Positions 33,769-41,986 of a stretch of DNA of 64,000 nt are shown here, in pieces (the stretch's first letter is position 1; every line of letters begins with the position of its first letter). A program made the position numbers and the translations under genes. The notes beneath the pieces are model-generated. The model made no database searches. It was not told the origin of the DNA and worked only from the letters and a program-made list of their open reading frames with translations. This DNA comes from Nocardia terrae. Its GTDB lineage: Bacteria; Actinomycetota; Actinomycetes; Mycobacteriales; Mycobacteriaceae. Where the stretch lies: positions 124,001 to 188,000 of the forward strand of contig NZ_WRPP01000002.1 of NCBI RefSeq assembly GCF_009760405.1, in the 5' to 3' direction.

Positions 33769-35116
33769 GGACCCGCTCCCAGTCGGTGACGGCCGCGTCG
33801 TAGGCGTCGAGTTCGACCTGCGCGGCATTGCGGTAGTGCCGCACGACCTCCGGGCCCAGCGCCTTCTGCGCGACCTTGGACTCGCCGAAGAGCTGGGCGG
33901 CCTCGCGCAGGGTGTGGGGCACGCGCGGGCGGTGCGAACGGTAGGCGTTGCCGTGGAATTCGGGTTCCAGCGGGAGCTGCTGGTCGATGCCGTGCAGTCC
34001 GGCGGCGATCACCGCGGCGACGGCCAGGTAGGGGTTCACGTCCCCGCCCGGGATCCGGTTCTCCAATCGCAGCGACGGCCCGTGCCCGACGACGCGCAGC
34101 GAGCAGGTGCGGTTGTCGCGTCCCCAGGCCAGCGTGGTCGGCGCGAAGCTGCCCGCCTGAAAGCGTTTGTAGGAGTTGATGTTCGGGGCCAGCATGTAGG
34201 TCAGCTCGCGCAGGCTGTCCAGCTGTCCGGCGATGAAGTGCCGGAACACCGCCGAGGAGCCGTCCCCGTCGGCGAACACCGGCTCGCCCGCCGCATCGCG
34301 CAGGCTGAGATGGATGTGGCAGGAATTGCCTTCCCGCTCATTGTATTTCGCCATGAAGGTGATGCTGCGCCCCTCCTGCGCGGCGATCTCCTTGGCTCCG
34401 GTCTTGTAGATGCTGTGGTTGTCGCAGGTGACCAGCGCCTCGTCGTAGCGGAAGGCGATCTCATGCTGACCCGGATTGCATTCGCCCTTCGCGGACTCGA
34501 CATACATTCCCGCGCCGGACATCTCGGTGCGGATGCGCCGCAGCAGCGGCTCGATCCGGCTGGTGCCCAGCATCGAATAGTCGACGTTGTACTGATTGGC
34601 CGGCGTCAGATCCCGATACCCGCTCCGGAACGCGGCCTCGTAGGTGTCGTCGAAGACCAGGAACTCGAGTTCGGTTCCCACGTAGGCGTAGAGCCCGTGC
34701 TCGGCGAGCCGATCCAGCTGCGCCCGCAACACCTGCCTGGGCGAGGCGGTGACCGGCACCCCCTGTTTCCCGTGCGGATCCACCTGCTCCACGTCGCACA
34801 GCACCATCGCGGTCCCCGGCCACCACGGCACCAGCCGCAGCGTCGCCAGATCCGGTCGCAGCACGAAATCCCCGTACCCGGTCTCCCACGACGACATCTC
34901 GTACCCGTCGACCGTGGTCATCTCCACGTCGACGGCCAGCAGATAGTTACAGGCCTCCGTCGCCTGATCCAGCACCTCCTCCACGAAATACCGTGCCGAA
35001 CAACGCTTCCCCTGCAACCGCCCCTGCATATCGGTCATGGCCACCAAGACGGTGTCCACCGCCCCCGCCTCGACCTGCTCCACCAACTCCGCCACAGTCA
35101 GCATCCCGGCCCGCAT
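33749..35116 (-). CDS. Glutamine-synthetase-like gamma-glutamylamine/polyamine synthetase
   Basis: A 455-residue GS-fold ligase. YVGTELEFLVFDD and ESAKGECNPGQHEIAF carry metal-binding Glu residues, NSCHIHLSL the His loop, and RLENRIPGGDVNPYLA the C-terminal site. It resembles the GlnA3/PuuA group that ligates glutamate to polyamines or monoamines rather than ammonia. ATG 35116 has GAGAGGG upstream. First gene of a four-gene operon (ligase, amidohydrolase, ALDH, SDR) matching the gamma-glutamylation route of amine breakdown. Confidence 0.92.
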   Translation of the reverse strand: MRAGMLTVAELVEQVEAGAVDTVLVAMTDMQGRLQGKRCSARYFVEEVLDQATEACNYLLAVDVEMTTVDGYEMSSWETGYGDFVLRPDLATLRLVPWWPGTAMVLCDVEQVDPHGKQGVPVTASPRQVLRAQLDRLAEHGLYAYVGTELEFLVFDDTYEAAFRSGYRDLTPANQYNVDYSMLGTSRIEPLLRRIRTEMSGAGMYVESAKGECNPGQHEIAFRYDEALVTCDNHSIYKTGAKEIAAQEGRSITFMAKYNEREGNSCHIHLSLRDAAGEPVFADGDGSSAVFRHFIAGQLDSLRELTYMLAPNINSYKRFQAGSFAPTTLAWGRDNRTCSLRVVGHGPSLRLENRIPGGDVNPYLAVAAVIAAGLHGIDQQLPLEPEFHGNAYRSHRPRVPHTLREAAQLFGESKVAQKALGPEVVRHYRNAAQVELDAYDAAVTDWERVRGFERL

Positions 35117-35146
35117 CTCGACCCCTCTCGACGTCAACACGCCCAC

Positions 35147-35183
35147 GCTATTCGACCCCGCCCCCCATCCGTGCCCGAATAGC
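35147..35183. promoter_or_regulatory. Inverted repeat upstream of the gamma-glutamyl operon
   Basis: GCTATTCG (35147-35154) and CGAATAGC (35176-35183) are perfect inverted repeats with a 21-base spacer. On the minus strand the left arm overlaps a TAGCGT -10-like hexamer. Suitable for the regulator of the ligase operon or of the divergent kinase gene. Confidence 0.5.
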
Positions 35184-35293
35184 CCAGGAGATCATCCGCG
35201 TGTTTCCGCGGCGCGGCCGATACGGTGGGGATGTATCGCCGACCCCTCGATCGAGATCGCGCACGGTTTCGGCGGATCACCCAGGAGGCTCTC

Positions 35294-35833
35294 GTGTCGC
35301 ATGCTCCGGCTTCAGCGGTATATCTGGTCACCGGGATCCAGGCTGCCGGGAAATCGACTGTGGCGCAGGCGCTTGCGGAGCGGCTGCCGCGGTCCGCGCA
35401 TGTGCGGGGAGATGTGTTCCGGCGGTTTGTGGTGGGTGGGCGCGAGGACATGTCGCCCGATCCCTCGGCGGAGGCGCTCGAGCAGTTGCGGTTGCGGCAC
35501 CGGATGGCGGCGCGGGCGGCCGACGACTATGTGAGGGAGGGGTTCACCGCGGTGATTCAGGATGTGGTGTTGGGGGAGATGTTGCCGTACTTCGTCGGCC
35601 GGATTCGTACCGACCCGCTGTATGTCGTGGTGCTGGCGCCGCGGCCGGAGGTGGTGGAGCGGCGGGAGGCGGGGCGGGCCAAGAACGCCTACGGGATCTT
35701 CACCGTGGCGGACCTCGATACGGGATTACGCGAGAGCACGCCTCGGCTCGGGTTGTGGCTCGACAATTCGGATCTGACGGTCGAGGAGACCGTGGACGCG
35801 ATCTTGGAGCGGGCCGAGCCGATCGTGCGGTGA
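35294..35833 (+). CDS. P-loop kinase/phosphotransferase-like protein
   Basis: A 179-residue P-loop NTPase. Walker A GIQAAGKST lies near residues 14-22, then HVRGDVFRRFV and a later RAKNAYGIFTVADLD. This resembles the small AAA_33/chloramphenicol-phosphotransferase-like kinases. GTG 35294 has AGGAGG at ideal spacing. An in-frame ATG at 35231 sits four bases after a TACGGT hexamer, so a longer leaderless form is possible. The phosphate acceptor is unknown. Confidence 0.8.
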   Translation: MSHAPASAVYLVTGIQAAGKSTVAQALAERLPRSAHVRGDVFRRFVVGGREDMSPDPSAEALEQLRLRHRMAARAADDYVREGFTAVIQDVVLGEMLPYFVGRIRTDPLYVVVLAPRPEVVERREAGRAKNAYGIFTVADLDTGLRESTPRLGLWLDNSDLTVEETVDAILERAEPIVR

Positions 35834-35845
35834 GTGCCGGGAGGT

Positions 35846-35870
35846 GCACGCCGTGCCGGGCACGGCGTGC
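35846..35870. terminator. Bidirectional terminator hairpin
   Basis: GCACGCCGTGCC (35846-35857) and its complement (35859-35870) make a nearly continuous palindrome between two convergent genes whose stops are at 35833 and 35890. Confidence 0.75.
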
Positions 35871-35889
35871 GCTTCCTCGGAGAGCCGGA

Positions 35890-36399
35890 TCAGCTGCAGG
35901 CGGGGGAGGTCTGGTTGCCCAGGGAGAGCATCTGGCAGATCCAGTCCTTCTGGACCTTCCACTTGCCGTCTTCGGCGACGAAGGGGACGACGGCCTTCTG
36001 CGGCTGGCCGCCGCTGAGGGCGAATTCCGCGTCGGCGGTGAGGGTGCCGTTGCCCAGGTCGGTCACGTTGGTGACGGTGACCGTGGCGTTGGACTGCTTG
36101 TAGAAGTCGGTCAGGCGCTGCGGCAGGGTCGGGTCGGCGGAGACGCCCTGGAAGAACTCGAGCTTCTGCTCATTGGGGGTATTGGGGTCGACGCCGACCT
36201 GGAATTTCGCATTGAGGTCCGCCGCGGTCGGGACGGGCGGGTAGTTGTTGCTCTGTGCCGCGACGGTCTTGGAGGTGGTCGTCTTGGAAGGCTTGGCAGC
36301 TCCCGGCTTGTCCCCGCTGCCACACGCGGACAACCCCAGCGCGCTCACGACGGCCAGCGAGGCGATCGCGACGCGTCCGATCTTCTGATACTTGTTCAC
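35890..36399 (-). CDS. MTB12-like lipoprotein
   Basis: A 169-residue lipoprotein. The signal peptide ends in a lipobox (GLSAC at about residue 26), followed by a Ser/Thr/Lys-rich linker and a C-terminal domain of the low-molecular-weight antigen MTB12 kind: PTAADLNAKFQVGVDPN, then FYKQSNATVTVTNV and WICQMLS. The domain is NTF2-like in shape and secreted in mycobacteria; function is unknown. GTG start 36399. Confidence 0.88.
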   Translation of the reverse strand: MNKYQKIGRVAIASLAVVSALGLSACGSGDKPGAAKPSKTTTSKTVAAQSNNYPPVPTAADLNAKFQVGVDPNTPNEQKLEFFQGVSADPTLPQRLTDFYKQSNATVTVTNVTDLGNGTLTADAEFALSGGQPQKAVVPFVAEDGKWKVQKDWICQMLSLGNQTSPACS

Positions 36400-36774
36400 G
36401 ACCGGGGACGCTACTGGTCCGTCGCCCGGAAGTCAGGTCCGGATGTCTGCCGCACGATCTTTCGGCGCGGTTCCTCACACTCGCCACAGCATGCTCTTAA
36501 TGTTGCCGAACGTTGCCTGGTGATGCGATCTTGTCATAGCCCCTGGTATCGAATCCGCCTCGCCCGGCGCAATTTTGAACAGATTGCGCTTCACTCACAT
36601 CGGGGTCGGGGCCGATGCGACAGGAAGGCCCGCCCCTACATCCTGGGTGCGCTGAACGCCTGAGCCGGACAAGCGGATTCGCGGTGTGGCATCGGTCATA
36701 GTCGGGCGGTGTCACAAACCGCGGCCCGGCGGCACCTCATGGTCGTCCCATTCGCAACGAAGGAGCACGACATC
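36400..36774. other. Intergenic region without recognised gene
   Basis: This 375-base region separates the divergent MTB12-like and AhpD-like genes. Frames through it are long only because of base composition, and none has a ribosome site. I see no strong dyad or terminator. AAGGAG at its right end belongs to the next gene. Confidence 0.55.
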
Positions 36775-37275
36775 ATGGAACCCCGTCTGGATCTGTTCGC
36801 CACCGAGTTCGGCGCGAAGCTCGTCAAGCGCTTCGGCAATCTCGGCGCGCTCATGAGCCAGTCCACCGTCCCGCACGCGACCCTGGAGCTGATGAGCCTG
36901 CGCGCCAGCCAGATCAACGGCTGCGGCTTCTGCGTCGACATGCACACCAAGGAACTGGTCGCCGCCGGCGAACCCGCCGTCCGCGTCAACCTGACGGCGA
37001 CCTGGCGCGAATCGACCGTCTTCACCGAGGCCGAACAGGCCGCCCTCGCCTTCACCGAGGAGGGCACCCGCCTGGCCGACGCGTACCAGGGCGTCTCCGA
37101 CGACACCTGGGCACTGGTGCGCAAGCACTTCGACGACGACCAGATCGCCGCCCTGGTCGCGGAGGTCGCCCTGATCAACGCCGCCAATCGGATGGCGGTG
37201 ATCCTGCATCAGAAGGGCGGCTCCTACGAGGTCGGCGCGTTGGCCGCCGCCACCGACCCCGCCGCCGCGAACTGA
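36775..37275 (+). CDS. Carboxymuconolactone decarboxylase/AhpD-like protein
   Basis: A 166-residue all-helical protein. The AhpD-type CxxC motif is in QINGCGFCVDMHTKEL, with Glu two turns before (LELMSLRASQ) and His two residues after the second Cys region, as in the proton-relay site of AhpD peroxidases. ATG 36775 follows AAGGAG; longer in-frame starts lack ribosome sites. Likely an alkylhydroperoxidase acting with a thiol or lipoyl partner; no partner gene adjoins it. Confidence 0.88.
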   Translation: MEPRLDLFATEFGAKLVKRFGNLGALMSQSTVPHATLELMSLRASQINGCGFCVDMHTKELVAAGEPAVRVNLTATWRESTVFTEAEQAALAFTEEGTRLADAYQGVSDDTWALVRKHFDDDQIAALVAEVALINAANRMAVILHQKGGSYEVGALAAATDPAAAN

Positions 37276-37288
37276 CCTCGGGCACAGG

Positions 37289-38179
37289 TCATTCGACCCA
37301 GGCCGGCAGCGCCTCTCGCGCTGCCAGCCAGGCTTCGGGCACGCCGCGCGCGCCGATCCCGGTGCGCGCGGCCACGATTCCGCCGACGATCGCGGCGGTG
37401 GTATCGGCGTCACCGCCCGCCTCGACGCAGGCGGTGATCGCGCCGGGATAGTCGTCGAGGAACGTCGCGGCCGCCCACAGCGTGAACGGCACCGTGTCCT
37501 GCGCGCTGACCTGTGCCCCGTTGCCGAGCTCGTACGCGGCTTCGGCCACCGGGCGACCCAGCAGCGCACGTGCCCGCCGGATCCCGGCCGCGGTCCGCCC
37601 ATCGATCAGATACGGCTCGACCGCGTCCAGCAATTCCGCGGGCGCGCACCGTCTTCCACGGCTGCCCGCCGCGTGGCTCGCCGCCACCGCGACCGCCATG
37701 GCCCCGATGATCGCCTCCGGATGGCGGTGTGTCACCTCCGCGCTCGACGCCGCGTGCGCGGCGGCCCGGTCCGGCTCCCCGGCGAAATACGCCCCCAGGG
37801 GCGCGACCCGCATGGCCGCGCCGTTGCCCCACGAGCCGACCCCGCCGAATCCAGCGGCGGCGGCCTCGGCCCACGGCTGTCCGTCCCGAATCCGGTGCAG
37901 CACAACGACGGTGCCGCCGCCGTAACCGCGATAGGGTTCGCAGCGTCGCGCGAAGAGGTCCGCGAGCCGATCGCGGTCGATGTGGCCGTGGTCGCGGATC
38001 TCGGTGTAGACCGAGCAGGCCATCTCGGTGTCGTCGGTCCATTCCCACGGACCGGTGGGTGGTTTTCCGGCGAGCAGATCGGGGACGGATCTGCCCGGTA
38101 CGAAGAATTGAGCTCCCAGCGCGTCCCCGACGGACAGGCCCTCGAGGCTGTCCCGCGCGATATCGATAGGTAGAGGCAT
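37289..38179 (-). CDS. ADP-ribosylglycohydrolase family protein
   Basis: A 296-residue protein with the metal-binding signatures of ADP-ribosyl hydrolases: GLSVGDALGAQFF, WTDDTEMACSV (first Asp pair), GSWGNGAAMRVAPLG, and EAGGDADTTAAIVGGI (second Asp pair). Such enzymes remove ADP-ribose from arginine or other acceptors in proteins or nucleotides. The ATG is preceded by AGGATG. It lies next to a DNA polymerase gene in the opposite direction. Confidence 0.92.
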   Translation of the reverse strand: MPLPIDIARDSLEGLSVGDALGAQFFVPGRSVPDLLAGKPPTGPWEWTDDTEMACSVYTEIRDHGHIDRDRLADLFARRCEPYRGYGGGTVVVLHRIRDGQPWAEAAAAGFGGVGSWGNGAAMRVAPLGAYFAGEPDRAAAHAASSAEVTHRHPEAIIGAMAVAVAASHAAGSRGRRCAPAELLDAVEPYLIDGRTAAGIRRARALLGRPVAEAAYELGNGAQVSAQDTVPFTLWAAATFLDDYPGAITACVEAGGDADTTAAIVGGIVAARTGIGARGVPEAWLAAREALPAWVE

Positions 38180-38283
38180 ACGGCCGTCATCCTGACAAGG
38201 TGACCCGATCGACGCAACCATGATCGCCCCGTCGTGGTCGTGGCTGCGCGAAGATGTCTGTACCTGCTGCAAGACTCGCTTCC

Positions 38284-39942
38284 ATGAGATGGGCGGTGGC
38301 CGAGACGGGTGAGGGTGGTGCACGGCTGTGCCCGCTGGGGCCGGACGGGCAGCCCGCGGGACCAGTGCTCGAGGAGCCCTCGCTGGCTGCGGCGGTGCGG
38401 TCGCGGCCGGAGGTCGAGCGCTGGGTGTGGCGGTCGACCGCGGGGATCTACCGCCGCCTGCTCGCGGACGGTGTGCGAGTGGACCGCTGCTACGACGTGG
38501 AGGCGGCGGAGGCACTGCTCATCGGGCACGAGGAGGGGCAGTCCGGGCAGCCGCGGTCGCTGGCGGCCGCATGGGCGCGGCTGCACCGGTTGCCGGTTCC
38601 GCCGGACGCTCCGCTGCGGGCGGCCGATACCGAGCCGGTGCTGTTCGAATCGGGCCCGGTGCCGCTGCCGTCCGGTGCGGACGAATTCACCGCGCTGCTC
38701 GAGGTTTACCAAGGGCAGCTCGCCCGTACCGCCCGCGCCGAATTTCCCGACCGGATGCGGATGCTGCTGGCGGGGGAGTCCGCGGGCATGCTGGTGGCCG
38801 CGGAGATGTCGCGCGCGGGGATTCCCTGGCGGGCGGACCTGCACCGGGAATTGCTCGATTCGGTGCTGGGGGAACGCATGTCGGGTGGGGGCGAACCGCG
38901 GCGGATGGCCGAGCTCGCCGACGAGGTCTCGCGGGCGTTCGGGATGCGGGTGCGCCCGGATTTGCCCAACGACATTGTCAAAGCCTTCGCCCGGGTCGGA
39001 ATCCTGTTGTCCTCCACCAGGAAATGGGAGTTGCAGGAGATCGATCATCCGGCGGTCGCGCCGTTGCTGGCGTACAAGTCCCTCTACCGCCTCTACACCG
39101 CCCACGGCTGGTCGTGGATCGAGCAGTGGGTCCACGAGGGCCGGTTCCGGCCCGAATATCTGCCCGGCGGCACCGTGAGCGGCCGGTGGACCACCAACGG
39201 CGGTGGCGCGCTGCAGATTCCGAAGCTCGTGCGCCGCGCCATCCGCGCCGACCCGGGCTGGCGGCTGGTGGTCGCCGACGCCGATCAGATGGAACCGCGG
39301 GTGCTGGCGGCGATCTCGCGCGATCCGGGCCTGATGGAGGTGGCCGGGCGGGGCGAGGATCTCTACGCCGACCTGGCGGCCCGCGCCTTCGGCGGCGACC
39401 GCGCCCAGGCGAAGATCGCCATGCTGGGCGCGATCTACGGCCAGACCTCCGGCGACGCCCTCACCCACATGGCCGAGCTGCGCCGCCGCTACCCGGCCGC
39501 GGTCGCCTACGTCGACGACGCGGCCAACGCGGGGGAGGAGGGCCGTCTGGTCCGCACCTGGTTCGGCCGCACCTGCCCACCGGCGGGCAGCTTCGACCAA
39601 ATCGACGGCGAGGACGGATCTTCCGGCTACGGCAACACTCCCCGTGCGCGGGCTCGTGGTCGCTTCACCCGCAATTTCGTGGTCCAGGGCAGCGCCGCCG
39701 ACTGGACGCTGCTGGTCCTCGCGGGCCTGCGCGCCGCCCTGCATCGCGGTGGCCTGCGCGCCGAACTGGTCTTCTTCCAGCACGACGAGGTGATCGTGCA
39801 CTGCCCCGAGGAGGAAGCCGAAGCCGTCGCCGCGGCCATCGCGACCGCCGCGGACAACGCGGGCCGCCTGGCCTTCGGCCCGACCCCGGTCCGCTTCCCC
39901 CTCACGACCGCGATCGTCGAGTGCTACGCGGACGCGAAATAG
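38284..39942 (+). CDS. Short family-A DNA polymerase (3'-5' exonuclease-like/polymerase)
   Basis: A 552-residue Pol I homologue lacking the 5'-3' exonuclease domain. Polymerase motif A is [15 protein letters not shown], the O-helix region is [17 protein letters not shown], and motif C is [12 protein letters not shown]. The N-terminal 180 residues sit where the proofreading domain would be but show no clear metal-binding acidic set, so proofreading is doubtful. Actinomycetes carry this protein besides true PolA; a repair or damage-tolerance role is likely. Confidence 0.9.
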   Translation: MRWAVAETGEGGARLCPLGPDGQPAGPVLEEPSLAAAVRSRPEVERWVWRSTAGIYRRLLADGVRVDRCYDVEAAEALLIGHEEGQSGQPRSLAAAWARLHRLPVPPDAPLRAADTEPVLFESGPVPLPSGADEFTALLEVYQGQLARTARAEFPDRMRMLLAGESAGMLVAAEMSRAGIPWRADLHRELLDSVLGERMSGGGEPRRMAELADEVSRAFGMRVRPDLPNDIVKAFARVGILLSSTRKWELQEIDHPAVAPLLAYKSLYRLYTAHGWSWIEQWVHEGRFRPEYLPGGTVSGRWTTNGGGALQIPKLVRRAIRADPGWRLVVADADQMEPRVLAAISRDPGLMEVAGRGEDLYADLAARAFGGDRAQAKIAMLGAIYGQTSGDALTHMAELRRRYPAAVAYVDDAANAGEEGRLVRTWFGRTCPPAGSFDQIDGEDGSSGYGNTPRARARGRFTRNFVVQGSAADWTLLVLAGLRAALHRGGLRAELVFFQHDEVIVHCPEEEAEAVAAAIATAADNAGRLAFGPTPVRFPLTTAIVECYADAK

Positions 39943-39997
39943 CGGACTCGCGCGTCCCGGTACGGTGGCGGGAGTGAATTTCATCCAAGGGGGATCG

Positions 39998-41359
39998 GTG
40001 ATCGATCAACGTCCACTGTCGGGCTGGGGCCGCACCGCATCATCGGTGGCGCAGGTCCTTTCGACACCCGATCTCGACACGGTCGCCAAGGCCGTCGGCA
40101 CGGCGGGTGCGCGCGGGGTCATCGCCCGCGGCTTGGGCCGCAGCTACGGCGATCCCGCCCAGAACGGCGGCGGCCTGGTCATCGACATGACCGCCTTCCA
40201 CCGCATCCACAGCGTGGATCCCGACTCCGGAATCGTCGACGCCGACGCCGGCGTCAGCCTCGACGCCCTGATGAAAGCCGTACTGCCCCAGGGCCTGTGG
40301 GTCCCGGTCCTGCCCGGCACCCGCCAGGTCACCGTCGGCGGGGCGATCGCCTCCGACATCCACGGCAAGAATCACCACTCGCACGGCAGCTTCGGCAATC
40401 ACGTGGTCTCGCTGGATCTGCTCACCGCCGACGGCGCGGTGCGCACCCTCACCCCGGAAGGCGCGGAATCGGAGCTGTTCTGGGCCACCGTCGGCGGCAT
40501 GGGCCTGACCGGCGTCATCGTGCGCGCCCGAGTCCGTATGAAGCACACCGAAACCGCGTATTTCATCGTCGACAACGACCGCACCGACAGCCTCGACGAA
40601 ACCATGGAACTGCTCACCGGCGGCTCCGACGACGGCTACGAGTACTCCATGTCGGTCCCCGACACCGTCAGCACCGACGGCCGCCTCGGCCGTGCGGGCT
40701 TCAGCCGCGGCTCCCTCGCCACCCTGGACCAACTGCCCCCGAAGCTGCGCCGCGATCCGCTGAAATTCGATGCGCCACAACTGCTCACGGTGCCCGACAT
40801 CTTCCCCAACGGCATGGTCAACGCCTTCACCATCCGGCTGGCCGCCGAGGCCACCCACCGCATCTACCCCAAGCGGGCCCGCGGCCGCATCCAGAACCTG
40901 ACGCAGTTCTACCACCCGCTGGATCTGCTCGGAGAGTGGAACCGCGCCTACGGCCGCCGCGGCTTCCTGCAGTATCAGTTCTCCATGCCCTACGGCGCGG
41001 AACGCCAACTGGCCGCGACGGTCCGGCGGATCGCGCACTCCGGCCACCGCTCGTTCCTCAACGTCTTCAAGCGCATGGGCGCGAGCAACCCCGCGCCGCT
41101 GTCGTGGCCCCACCCCGGCTTCATGCTCAGCCTGGACTTCCCGCTCACCCCCGGCCTCGGCGACTTCTGCGCCGAACTGGACCAGCGAGTCCTCGACGCG
41201 GGCGGCCGCCTCTACTTCGCCAAGGACTCCCGCACCACTCCCGACATGATCCGAGCCATGTACCCCCGCCTCGACGAATGGCGCGCCATCCGCGACGCCG
41301 CCGACCCGGAGCGCGTCTTCGCCTCCGACCTCTCCCGCCGCCTCCGCCTCACGGCCTGA
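39998..41359 (+). CDS. dprE1: DprE1-family decaprenylphosphoryl-ribose oxidase homologue
   Basis: A 453-residue FAD protein colinear with mycobacterial DprE1: [32 protein letters not shown] (FAD loop), [15 protein letters not shown] (active site), [21 protein letters not shown], and a C-terminal AKDSRTT. At the position of the benzothiazinone-target cysteine of M. tuberculosis DprE1 (Cys387, in ICVDFP) this protein has Ser378 (LSLDFP). GTG 39998 has AAGGGGG upstream; a TACGGT hexamer at 39961-39966 also allows a leaderless GTG at 39974. DprE2 is not adjacent, so this may be an extra copy rather than the canonical gene. Confidence 0.88.
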   Translation: MIDQRPLSGWGRTASSVAQVLSTPDLDTVAKAVGTAGARGVIARGLGRSYGDPAQNGGGLVIDMTAFHRIHSVDPDSGIVDADAGVSLDALMKAVLPQGLWVPVLPGTRQVTVGGAIASDIHGKNHHSHGSFGNHVVSLDLLTADGAVRTLTPEGAESELFWATVGGMGLTGVIVRARVRMKHTETAYFIVDNDRTDSLDETMELLTGGSDDGYEYSMSVPDTVSTDGRLGRAGFSRGSLATLDQLPPKLRRDPLKFDAPQLLTVPDIFPNGMVNAFTIRLAAEATHRIYPKRARGRIQNLTQFYHPLDLLGEWNRAYGRRGFLQYQFSMPYGAERQLAATVRRIAHSGHRSFLNVFKRMGASNPAPLSWPHPGFMLSLDFPLTPGLGDFCAELDQRVLDAGGRLYFAKDSRTTPDMIRAMYPRLDEWRAIRDAADPERVFASDLSRRLRLTA

Positions 41360-41360
41360 A

Positions 41361-41426
41361 CAAGATCAGGGAGCTCCCGCCGTGGAATTCTGTCCGAATT
41401 CCGGCGGTGCGAGCTCCCTGATCTTG
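41361..41426. terminator. 66-base hairpin between convergent genes
   Basis: Perfect 16-base outer arms CAAGATCAGGGAGCTC (41361-41376) and complement (41411-41426) enclose two more paired blocks: CCGCC/GGCGG and GGAATTC/GAATTCC, with a 5-base loop. About 28 base pairs in all. It starts 2 bases after the DprE1 stop and precedes the end of the convergent envelope operon, so it may terminate both. Its size and style resemble the other long palindromes of the window. Confidence 0.8.
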
Positions 41427-41437
41427 ATCGTTGGAGG

Positions 41438-41986
41438 CTAGGCGGGCTGGAGGGCCGGAGTGGGGCGGCGGGTGCGGCGCCAGGCGTAGGTCAGGAAGAT
41501 GATCAGGCCGATGAGGGGGATGCTGCTCACCGCCCAGCTGATGCCCAGCGGGGGACCGGGCTGCTTCAGGACGGTGAGGTTCGGGAGCTCGCCGACGCCG
41601 TGGCCCTGCGGGCCGTCGATGGCGAAGCGGAAGGTCCAGGCGCCCTGCTGATCCAGCGAGCGCACGTCCAGGCCCCAGTCCTCGCGTTTGCGGGGATGGC
41701 GGGACAGGGGCTCCTCGCGGCGGATCTTGCCGTTGGGCTGGACTTCGGTGAGGGTGCCGGACTTGTCGTCGATGCCGCCGTCGGGGATGAACGTGAAGTC
41801 CAGCGATTGCATTGCCCGCAAGGGCCATTCGCTGAAGCCGATGGTCAGCGAGTAGGGCCCGGCCTGCACGTGTTCGGTGTGGACGATATTGACCGGCTGG
41901 TAGGCCGAGGCGGTGCCCGCGGCCGTCATGGACAGCGCGAAGACCGTGAGAATCGTTGCGGCGGCGGCGAATAGTCGCTTGATCAT
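41438..41986 (-). CDS. Secreted, membrane-anchored protein of metal-handling operon (182 aa)
   Basis: A signal peptide (1-28) is followed by a beta-rich extracytoplasmic domain of about 115 residues (VQAGPYSLTIGFSEWPLRA, then SLDFTFIPDGG) and one C-terminal transmembrane helix (about 150-168) with a basic tail. The fold guess is CopC/YtkA-like (immunoglobulin-type) because of the strand pattern and its operon partners. HTEH in the N-terminal strand region could bind metal. Last of four coupled genes; its ATG overlaps the preceding stop as ATGA (41983-41986). Confidence 0.7.
   Translation of the reverse strand: MIKRLFAAAATILTVFALSMTAAGTASAYQPVNIVHTEHVQAGPYSLTIGFSEWPLRAMQSLDFTFIPDGGIDDKSGTLTEVQPNGKIRREEPLSRHPRKREDWGLDVRSLDQQGAWTFRFAIDGPQGHGVGELPNLTVLKQPGPPLGISWAVSSIPLIGLIIFLTYAWRRTRRPTPALQPA

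Noticed and set aside
36544..36663. Short frame ending RPYILGALNA in the gap before the AhpD-like gene
   Set aside because: No start with a ribosome site and no recognisable family; treated as noncoding.
37732..39984. 750-codon minus-strand frame opposite the DNA polymerase
   Set aside because: No domain visible; mirrors the polymerase coding sequence.
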